NCBI GenBank assembly: GCA_963766935.1
Contig: CAVYBY010000006.1
Span: 186,001 to 250,000 of the forward strand
Direction of reading: 5' to 3'
DNA length: 64,000 nucleotides
Source of the DNA: CAVYBY01 sp963766935
GTDB taxonomy: Bacteria > Actinomycetota > UBA4738 > HRBIN12
Part shown: in pieces, positions 57,727 through 64,000 of the stretch
How the letters are laid out: each line of letters starts with the position of its first letter
How positions within the stretch are numbered: the stretch's first letter is position 1
Position numbers and translations under genes: made by a program
The notes under the pieces: model-generated
What the model saw: the letters and a program-made list of their open reading frames with translations, nothing else
Database searches by the model: none
Told to the model about the DNA's origin: nothing

Positions 57727-60264
57727 CTATTCGAACGGACGCCGGGCGAGGCTTCTCGGGGTACGGCCGAGGAGCCAGGCGCCGGCAGCGGCCACGACCG
57801 GCAGGCCGAGGACCAGGGCCGCCAAGTCCGGGTATGGAGGCTTGTTGAGGTAGCTGATGTCGTGCCAGTACCAAGCGATCAGTGCCAGGTAGGCAGTGGT
57901 GGTGCCGAGAATTCCGCCCAGCAGTGCCAACGATGCGGCGGATGCCGCGTTTAGCGCGCGGCGCGTGGCGCCGCTCGCGCCGGTCGCGGTGAGCGTGCGG
58001 AGGTCGCCCGCGGTCTCGCTGCGGATCAGCCCGACGGTCATGGCCAGAACGCCCAGGGCCACGAGCACGCCGGCCAATGTCGAGTAGTCGCGCAGATGCT
58101 GCAGGGTGCGGTCCGACCCGGTCCGGGCTTCGATGGTGATCCCGGCGGCGGCGGCGCGGTGCTGGGCGTCGGTGATCTGCGCCGAGGTGATCGGGTGCTG
58201 GACCTGGATCAGCCAGCCGACCGGTTCGCCCGTGTATCCGTTGGCGGCCATGGCCCTCGGGGCGATGATCGTATTCGGGGCCGAGGTGTAGTTCGGCAAC
58301 AGTGGGGACACCCGAACCGTGACGGGTTGGAAGCCCGCCTTGAATCCGGTACCGAGTTCGACCCCGTCGAGGTCTCGGCGTGAGCTGAGGATGTCACTGC
58401 CCTGGGCGATGTCGGCGTCCGGGATCCCGTAGAGCTCGAGCACGGCGGGGGTCGCCACGAAGGGAGTCGCGACCTGGGTCCAGCCCTTGTCTTTCCCCTC
58501 CTCGCTGATCGGGTGGACAAGGCTTGCCCGGCCGGCGTCGGATGGCGCCCCGGCCGGCACGGGCGAGGTCAGGTCTTCGGCGGTGTCCAGCTCGACGACG
58601 ATGTCGCTCCCGAGGGCCCTCGCGATGGCGCCGGCGGTCGACCGGGCGCTGGCAACGACCGCCGCGTTGGGCACCGCCGGCGTCGTCGTGGCACCCCCCA
58701 CCGGCGCGACACTCAGCCCCGGACCCCCCTGCCGGTTTGGGTTGTCGAGCCAGACGATGAGCTGGTTGGTCGGCAGGTTTCCGCCGGTAAGGGTGTGGTC
58801 GTGAGTCTGCTGTGCGGCGGCAGTCACTGCGATCGTGGCGGCGATGCCGACGGCGAGGCTGGCCGCGGCGAGTGCGGCGCCGGAACGAGCCTGGTACCGG
58901 GCCAGGTCGCGCAGCGCCAGGCGGATGGCGACGGGGGCGCGCCTGGACAGGGCCGCCAACGCTCTGATCCCGAGGGGAGCCAGCAGCAGCATGCCCGCGG
59001 TGGTGGCGAGGATGCCGGACACGATCGGCAGCGGGCGCACGCCGCGGGCCAGGATCAGTGCGCCGAACCCGGCCGCCGCCAGCACCGTGCCGAGCAGGGC
59101 GGAGCGGTGGGCGGGCTGCGGTGGCGCAGGTCGACCGGACAGCGCCGCGACGATCGAGAGCTTCGCCGCCGCCCTGGCCGGCCACCACGAAGCGGCGATC
59201 GCGGTCAGGACCGCCAGGATCGCGCCCGCGATCACGGCCCACCATGGCAGGGCGAACGGATCGTAACGGTGCCCGACGACCTGCCCGAAGGCCGGGGTCA
59301 GCGCCAACCACACCACGAGCCCGAGCACCACGCCGGAGATGGCGCCCACGCCACCGACCGCGGCGCCGTTGGCCAGCATCACTCGCCGCACTTGCCGGTC
59401 GGTGCCGCCGATCGCGCCGATCATGCCGAGCGCGCGCAACCGTCGCTGCGCCATCACGGTAAATCCGGCCACCGAGAGCAGCCCGATGAGAAGAAGCCCG
59501 ATGGTTGCCAGCAGCAGGACCGCGAGCGCCTGGTTGCGCTCCTGCTGCGCCGAATGGACGCCGGAGGACATGATCCCCTGGACCGTCCCGGCCGGTGGAT
59601 GGAAGCTCATCACCTGCGTGCCTCCCGCGTCGAAGAGCAGCGTCACGCTCGACGGGGAGTCGATCTGGCCGGGAGCTACCAATCCAAACGCGTCCTGCAG
59701 GTCCTTCGGATTCTCGACGATTCCAACCACTTGCAGTGACCGCCCCTTCACCGGCCAGGTCGATCCGACCTTCAGGCTGAACGTTGTGGCAACTGCCCGG
59801 GTCACGGCCGCCTGGCCGGCTCCGGCCGGGTAGTGGCCGGAGACCAGACGCAACATCGGTGTGCCGAACACCCCGTGGGGGTCCTGAGCGCGCACATCTA
59901 CCGGAGTGATCGATCCGGGCACCGGCACGCTCTCGTGGACGATCGACTCGACGGTGCCGAAATGCTGCCGGGCGGCGGCTGCGTCGGCGGCGACTCCCTT
60001 CGGCCCGGGACTACCGATGTCCATCCGCGCGTCGGCGGTGCCGAAAACGCCCTGATCGGTTCCTTGCACGTTGACGACGAGCCCCAGCCCGACGGTGGTA
60101 GCAGCGACCGCAACGGTGAGCAGCGCGATCACGAGCACCTGTTGGCGCCATTCGCGGCGCAGCAACCGCCACGCCCAGCGGCGGATCGCGCGACGTGCCG
60201 GCGCCCCCCCACCGGCCGAGCGTGGCCCGGTCATCGGCGGTGGTGGGGCGATGGTGGTGCTCAT
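57727..60264 (-). CDS. FtsX-type ABC transporter permease (two FtsX domains)
   Basis: The 845-residue membrane protein has an N-terminal span, a large periplasmic region, then two FtsX/MacB permease domains with four-span cores (FTVMAQRRLRALGMIGAIGGTDRQV and LRTLTATGASGATRRALNAASAA). ATG 60264 overlaps the TGA of the ATPase gene (ATGA). Such systems in actinobacteria export peptides, lipoproteins or antibiotics; cargo is unknown. Confidence 0.9.
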   Translation of the reverse strand: MSTTIAPPPPMTGPRSAGGGAPARRAIRRWAWRLLRREWRQQVLVIALLTVAVAATTVGLGLVVNVQGTDQGVFGTADARMDIGSPGPKGVAADAAAARQHFGTVESIVHESVPVPGSITPVDVRAQDPHGVFGTPMLRLVSGHYPAGAGQAAVTRAVATTFSLKVGSTWPVKGRSLQVVGIVENPKDLQDAFGLVAPGQIDSPSSVTLLFDAGGTQVMSFHPPAGTVQGIMSSGVHSAQQERNQALAVLLLATIGLLLIGLLSVAGFTVMAQRRLRALGMIGAIGGTDRQVRRVMLANGAAVGGVGAISGVVLGLVVWLALTPAFGQVVGHRYDPFALPWWAVIAGAILAVLTAIAASWWPARAAAKLSIVAALSGRPAPPQPAHRSALLGTVLAAAGFGALILARGVRPLPIVSGILATTAGMLLLAPLGIRALAALSRRAPVAIRLALRDLARYQARSGAALAAASLAVGIAATIAVTAAAQQTHDHTLTGGNLPTNQLIVWLDNPNRQGGPGLSVAPVGGATTTPAVPNAAVVASARSTAGAIARALGSDIVVELDTAEDLTSPVPAGAPSDAGRASLVHPISEEGKDKGWTQVATPFVATPAVLELYGIPDADIAQGSDILSSRRDLDGVELGTGFKAGFQPVTVRVSPLLPNYTSAPNTIIAPRAMAANGYTGEPVGWLIQVQHPITSAQITDAQHRAAAAGITIEARTGSDRTLQHLRDYSTLAGVLVALGVLAMTVGLIRSETAGDLRTLTATGASGATRRALNAASAASLALLGGILGTTTAYLALIAWYWHDISYLNKPPYPDLAALVLGLPVVAAAGAWLLGRTPRSLARRPFE

Positions 60265-61580
60265 CTTGCAGGGTCCGCGCCCAGCAGCGACTCCGGTCCC
60301 TTCGCGGGGGTGGTGTGATCGATGATCTGCCCGTCGCGGAGGAAGATCACCCGGTCGGCCCAGGACGCCAGCTGCGCGTCGTGAGTGACGACAACGCCTG
60401 CGACTCCGCCCTGGCACGTCTCGCGGACCAGTCGCATTACCGCCTCGCCGTTGGCCGAGTCCAGGGCCCCGGACGGTTCGTCGGCCAGCACCAGATGCCG
60501 CTCCCCGACGACCGCGCGGGCGATGGCGACCCGCTGCCGCTCGCCACCGGAAAGGTCATCGGGGAACCGGTCCGCGCGCTCGCCGAGTCCGAGCCGGTTC
60601 AAGACGGCAAGCGCGGCGGCTCGGGCCGCCTTGGCGCTCGTGCCGTCCAGCTCCAGCGGCAACGACACGTTTTCCGCCGCGGTCAGCCCGGCGAGCAGGT
60701 TGAAGTCCTGGAAGACGTAGCCGATCGCGCGGCGACGCAGTGCGGCCCGCTCGCCACGCGAGAGCCGCGACAGGGGCACCCCACCCACGATCACCTCTCC
60801 GGCGGAGGGCTCTTCCAGGCTGCCGGCAATGGTGAGCAGCGTGCTCTTGCCCGAGCCGCTCGGCCCCATGATCGCGACCAGCTCACCGGGCTCCACGGTC
60901 AGATCCACCCCGCGCAGCGCCTGGATCTCGCCGACGCCGCTGCCGTACACCTTGCTGACTTCGGTCAGTTGCAGCGCGCTCATCGGGGTACGTCCACCTC
61001 TCGGGTCCGGGCCGGAGTCGGGGTCTCGTGCGGACACCGGCGACGGGTCGATCGGTGTCCGAGCGAGACCGGCGCGGCGCAGCCGGGCGTCGGCCGCATC
61101 GAGCCAGCGGATCACCGAGTCGAGGCGGAACAGCTCGGCCTCCACAACCAGGGCCAGGTTCACCTCGTCCGGGCCGGCATCGCGTTTGACCCGGGTCCAT
61201 TCCTGCATCAGCTCGACGATGTGGCGCCGGTGCGTCTGGATCACATCGTGAACCTCGACGCCGGGGACGCGGCTGGCGACGAGAACCTTGATGACCAGCT
61301 CGTCGCGGGGTGGGGAGCTGAGATCCGGCGGGGTCAGCAGCCAGGCGTCCAGCTCCGCGCCGCCATCAGCAGTCAGGCGAAACGACTTCTGCGGTCCGAC
61401 CTCTCCTTCACCGTCGGACTCGACAAGCCCATCCCGTTCGAGCCGCTGCAGCGTGGTGTAAACCTGGCCGACATTCAGGGGCCACACCTCGCCCGTGCGC
61501 TCTTCGAACTCATGGCGAAGCTGCAAGCCGTATTTCGGGCCCTCGGCCAACAACGCCAACAACGCGTGCCGAACGCTCAT
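60261..61580 (-). CDS. PadR regulator fused to ABC transporter ATPase
   Basis: A single 439-residue frame joins a PadR winged-helix regulator (VRHALLALLAEGPKYGLQLRHEFEERTG, with C-terminal Vir-like helical part) to an ABC ATPase from about residue 203 (Walker A MGPSGSGKSTL, signature LSGGERQRVAIARA, Walker B LVLADEP, LolD/MacB-type LEEPSAGEV block). There is no stop between them. An internal ATG 60983 with GAGAGG upstream could also yield the ATPase alone. The permease follows. PadR proteins usually repress their own transporter genes in trans as separate products, so the fusion is unusual. Confidence 0.88.
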   Translation of the reverse strand: MSVRHALLALLAEGPKYGLQLRHEFEERTGEVWPLNVGQVYTTLQRLERDGLVESDGEGEVGPQKSFRLTADGGAELDAWLLTPPDLSSPPRDELVIKVLVASRVPGVEVHDVIQTHRRHIVELMQEWTRVKRDAGPDEVNLALVVEAELFRLDSVIRWLDAADARLRRAGLARTPIDPSPVSARDPDSGPDPRGGRTPMSALQLTEVSKVYGSGVGEIQALRGVDLTVEPGELVAIMGPSGSGKSTLLTIAGSLEEPSAGEVIVGGVPLSRLSRGERAALRRRAIGYVFQDFNLLAGLTAAENVSLPLELDGTSAKAARAAALAVLNRLGLGERADRFPDDLSGGERQRVAIARAVVGERHLVLADEPSGALDSANGEAVMRLVRETCQGGVAGVVVTHDAQLASWADRVIFLRDGQIIDHTTPAKGPESLLGADPAR

Positions 61581-61607
61581 CCGCCTCGCCCTTCCGTCTC
61601 ACAGGAG

Positions 61608-61633
61608 TATACCCGGTATATATACCAGGTATC
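61608..61633. promoter_or_regulatory. Operator/promoter dyad upstream of the PadR-ATPase gene
   Basis: TATACCCGGTATA followed by TATACCAGGTATC is a 26-bp dyad with 11 of 13 symmetric positions and a perfect GGTATATATACC core (61615-61626). A -10-like TATACT on the minus strand (61611-61606) overlaps it, so PadR binding would block RNA polymerase. Autoregulation is inferred. Confidence 0.7.
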
Positions 61634-61701
61634 TTGAAGTCCGCAACGTCACGATGGGAGCCCCTCGGCGCTGAGCAACGACGGGGCAGCCGGCCCCTGC
61701 C

Positions 61702-62985
61702 CTAAGCGCGTCTCCTGGCGCTCTGCCGCCGGAACGCCGCCTCGATCCCGAATGACAGCGCCACCATTGCGGCGAGGACCGCGATCGATGGCAGGCTGCT
61801 ATAGACGATGAGCGCGACCAGCGCCAGCGTGCACGCCGCGGCGGCAACGAGCGAGATCCATGCCCTCGAGCCGCGCTCGCTCGAGGTCCGGGCTTCCGAC
61901 ACGTTCACGACGGCGAAGATGATGAGGAACCCCGCGCTCCCCATCGTCGAGATGCTCTTCAGGTTCAACAGGTTCGCCAGCAACAGCGTGGCCCCGGCCG
62001 TGATGAACAGGCCTTCCAGGGGCTCGTTCCAGATGGGCCGCTCCAGCCCGGCGGGCAGCTCCTTCGACTTCGCGATCGTGTACGTGAGGCGCGCCGATCC
62101 GTAGAGGGTGGCGTTGATTGCGGAGGCAGTCGAGAGCATCGCCGCGACGGCGATCATCACGAACCCGGCCGAGCCGAGCGAAGGCCGGGCGGCGATCGCG
62201 AGCGCATAGTCCTGAGCGCGCACGAGTGCCGCCACGGGTACCGACCCCACCGCCACGACGGCGACCAGCACGTACAGCGCGATCACGAACACCACGGAGA
62301 TGTAGTAGGCCTTCGTCAGGGTGCGAGCCGGATCCTGGACATCCTCGGCTGCGTTGGCGATGAGCTCGAAGCCCTCGTAGGCGAGGAAGATGATCATCCC
62401 TCCGGCCACCAACGCGGCCGGAGAGCTCCACGTGGCCGGGGCGAGCCGGGTCGCCGATACCCCCGCCAAGCCCACGGCGACGAAGAGCAGCAAGATGGCG
62501 ATCTTGATCCCCACGACGAACCGCTCGGCTCGAGCCACGGTTGACGCACCCGCCACGTTCAGCCCGGCAATCGCGATGATGGCCACGCTGAGGAACACGT
62601 GCTTCGCGGACCCGCGGAGCGCTGGGGGAAGCAAGCTCGCGGCGTAGCTCCCGAACGCCTCGGCGTAGAGGGCGAGCATGACGATGTAGCTGAGCCACAG
62701 CAGCACGTTGATCCCGCCGGGGAACAACCCCGTGCCGAACCCGCGGTTCACGAACGTCACCGTGCCACCGCGACTGGGATAGGACTTCGACAAGAGCGCG
62801 TAGGACCTGGCCGTGAGCATCGCCACCGTGCCGGCGATCAGAAACGCGACCGGTGCCCCGCCCCCGGCGATCCGCACCGACAGACCGAGGACGGCGAAGA
62901 TGCCCCCTCCCACCATGCCCCCGACGCCGATGGCGATGACTCCCCATACCCCGACGTAGCTCGGGGCTCGTCGTCCAGGAGACAC
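61702..62985 (-). CDS. APC-family amino acid permease
   Basis: The 427-residue protein has about 12 spans, with the APC motifs GVGGMVGGGIFAVLG in span 1, LSKSYPSRGGTVTFV, and FLAYEGFELIANAAEDVQDPARTL in span 6. It should take up amino acids or amines by proton symport. The substrate cannot be read from the sequence. GTG 62985 begins a short basic N-terminus. Confidence 0.88.
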   Translation of the reverse strand: MSPGRRAPSYVGVWGVIAIGVGGMVGGGIFAVLGLSVRIAGGGAPVAFLIAGTVAMLTARSYALLSKSYPSRGGTVTFVNRGFGTGLFPGGINVLLWLSYIVMLALYAEAFGSYAASLLPPALRGSAKHVFLSVAIIAIAGLNVAGASTVARAERFVVGIKIAILLLFVAVGLAGVSATRLAPATWSSPAALVAGGMIIFLAYEGFELIANAAEDVQDPARTLTKAYYISVVFVIALYVLVAVVAVGSVPVAALVRAQDYALAIAARPSLGSAGFVMIAVAAMLSTASAINATLYGSARLTYTIAKSKELPAGLERPIWNEPLEGLFITAGATLLLANLLNLKSISTMGSAGFLIIFAVVNVSEARTSSERGSRAWISLVAAAACTLALVALIVYSSLPSIAVLAAMVALSFGIEAAFRRQSARRRA

Positions 62986-63226
62986 CCCCCAACACTATCC
63001 CGGGCAGCAGGAGGCTCGGTTCCAGGCCCCTGCGTCTGCCCTCGGTTCTGTTGAGTCAGCCTGCGCGCTCGGTCCATTCATGCATGGGCTTGGGCTCGCG
63101 TTGCGTGAGCGATTCGATCCCCGAATCCCATCGTGCGTGGTTTGCGAGGTGGTTCGTCGCGACGAACCGGAAGGCATCCTCCGGTGGGCGATCGACGTGC
63201 TGCCTGAGTTGGATGGCCATCCAGCA

Positions 63227-63580
63227 TCACGCCCTCCACCCGAACACCATGGGCGGGGGGGAAGGCGGCGGCTGATCTGTCGGCCAGTTGCGGATGTCCA
63301 GACCGAACACGTCGCGGATGTAGTCAAGCCACCAGGAGTCATGCGCGGAGTCGGTGAACGCGCCCCGTACCTCGGAGGGGTTCTCCAGCTCCCAGGTGTT
63401 GATCGCGAAGTTTCCCATCGGGGTCTCCTGCAGAAACATCGCGAACTGAGTCCATCCGCCGGCTTCGCGGTTCAGTCGCTCCCATTCGTCTTGGTGCTGA
63501 GCGACCTCCTCGCCGAAGTTGCGAACCCGGTCCTCCTGACCCGGAAGAACGGGAAAGACAACCGCCCCTAGGTACCCCAT
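63227..63580 (-). CDS. Small alpha/beta-barrel-like protein (ABM-type fold suspected)
   Basis: The 117-residue protein starts at ATG 63580 behind AGGAGG and reads GYLGAVVFPVLPGQEDRVRNFGEEV, then QFAMFLQETPMGNFAINTWE and a Trp-rich end. The size and periodicity suggest a dimeric alpha/beta-barrel related to antibiotic monooxygenase-like or DUF6176 proteins, but I cannot assign a family surely. Function unknown. Confidence 0.6.
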   Translation of the reverse strand: MGYLGAVVFPVLPGQEDRVRNFGEEVAQHQDEWERLNREAGGWTQFAMFLQETPMGNFAINTWELENPSEVRGAFTDSAHDSWWLDYIRDVFGLDIRNWPTDQPPPSPPPMVFGWRA

Positions 63581-63743
63581 CGCCGACCTCCTGCCCGTAA
63601 CGGATCCCAATTGGACCTCAGCTGAGGAGCCCCTCGCAACTCGAGCAACGGTCCGCAAGCTGCCCAATCAGTCGTGCCGAACCGCTCGAGGATCCTTGGC
63701 GTAATACACCCCCGAGGTTCACGGGAATCCTTTCCTGGAGCGA

Positions 63744-63773
63744 CTCGGCCGCCCTCGAGAGAGGGCGGCCGAG
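63744..63773 (-). terminator. Strong hairpin after the partial propeller gene
   Basis: A perfect 13-bp stem (CTCGGCCGCCCTC / GAGGGCGGCCGAG) is closed by a GAGA loop about 20 bases beyond the stop codon of the last gene. No long T-run follows, yet the stability suggests a transcription terminator for that gene. Confidence 0.6.
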
Positions 63774-63794
63774 TTGCGAATCCTCGTTGTCCGG

Positions 63795-64000
63795 CTACGT
63801 CACCACGATCCCAAACGGGGCCGCACCGCTCGGAAGTGCCGCAGGGGAGCCGGCGAGCTCGTCGAGGTTGCCTCCGTGGACGTTGAAGATGCTGACCGTG
63901 GCCACGGCCTCATCGACGACGTACAGGTGCGTGCCCGCAGGATCGAGGCGCGCATCGAATGGACGGATCCCGGGGCCGCTCTTGAACGCCGTGCTGCTGA
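63795..64000 (-). CDS. Beta-propeller protein, C-terminal end (start outside window)
   Basis: The minus-strand frame enters from the right edge and ends at TAG 63797-63795. Its 67 visible residues read PFDARLDPAGTHLYVVDEAVATVSIF, then GNLDELAGSPAALPSGAAPFGIVVT, the pattern of lactonase/YVTN-type seven-bladed propellers (D.G..LYVV....TV..F). Length, signal peptide and identity are unknown. Confidence 0.75.
   Translation of the reverse strand, partial: SSTAFKSGPGIRPFDARLDPAGTHLYVVDEAVATVSIFNVHGGNLDELAGSPAALPSGAAPFGIVVT

Noticed and set aside
62986..63226. Possible coding frames in the gap before the amino acid permease
   Set aside because: No ribosome site, codon pattern or domain; treated as an intergenic region with nothing recognised.

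Overview
This 64 kb window is GC-rich bacterial chromosome, most likely from an Actinomycetota lineage. Supporting signs are heavy GTG/TTG start use, 1-4 base gene overlaps, possible leaderless starts, a radical SAM protein of the Rv2578c type, a PadR-controlled FtsX-type ABC transporter, a znuACB-zur operon and a type A RNase P RNA. The exact class cannot be told from sequence alone. I see no transposase, phage gene, CRISPR array, tRNA or rRNA. Three genes carry apparent frame disruptions (a cupin, znuB and a response regulator), so either recent decay or an imperfect assembly should be kept in mind.

Layout. 0-2.3 kb: the end of a 2-oxoacid dehydrogenase E1 beta gene, its E2 gene, and lipB. 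2.5-23 kb: a cell-surface and exopolysaccharide region. It holds secreted beta-propeller proteins, a polysaccharide flippase, four sulfotransferases in two families, an APH-like kinase, an O-antigen-ligase/Wzz/degenerate-kinase fusion, two tandem secreted DUF11-type proteins, a GH26-like protein, and a Wzz-BY-kinase with a long repeat tail. No glycosyltransferase was recognised there. 23-32.2 kb: methyltransferase, thioredoxin/TPR chaperone, E1 alpha and E1 beta, a triple-PAS histidine kinase, an AI-2E-type transporter, lipA and rnpB. 32.2-46 kb: a Tat-exported PHP protein, RNase H, a zinc-ribbon protein, radical SAM, an orphan Flp pilin, a second GH26-like protein, SURF1, a molybdopterin oxidoreductase, a repeat-disrupted cupin, and further secreted propeller proteins and lipoproteins. 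46-52.2 kb: a secreted phosphoesterase, a crcB-DUF190-crcB fluoride operon behind a fluoride riboswitch, a rhomboid protease, and the zinc uptake operon with its regulator. 52.2-64 kb: a phosphonate-binding-like protein, a two-component system, a fasciclin lipoprotein, a sulfite-oxidase-like molybdoenzyme, an FtsX-type permease with a PadR-ATPase fusion, an amino acid permease, and the end of another beta-propeller protein.

How the genes work together. The 4.4-23 kb genes read as a system for making, sulfating, exporting and length-controlling a surface polysaccharide, with associated exported propeller and adhesin-like proteins. Several families recur inside the window: delta-60-like propellers, DUF11 propellers, GH26-like proteins, a small secreted propeller-like family, and sulfotransferases. 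This suggests local expansion of a surface repertoire. lipA, lipB, E1 and E2 supply lipoylated 2-oxoacid dehydrogenase complexes. The fluoride and zinc operons each carry a recognisable cis control element.
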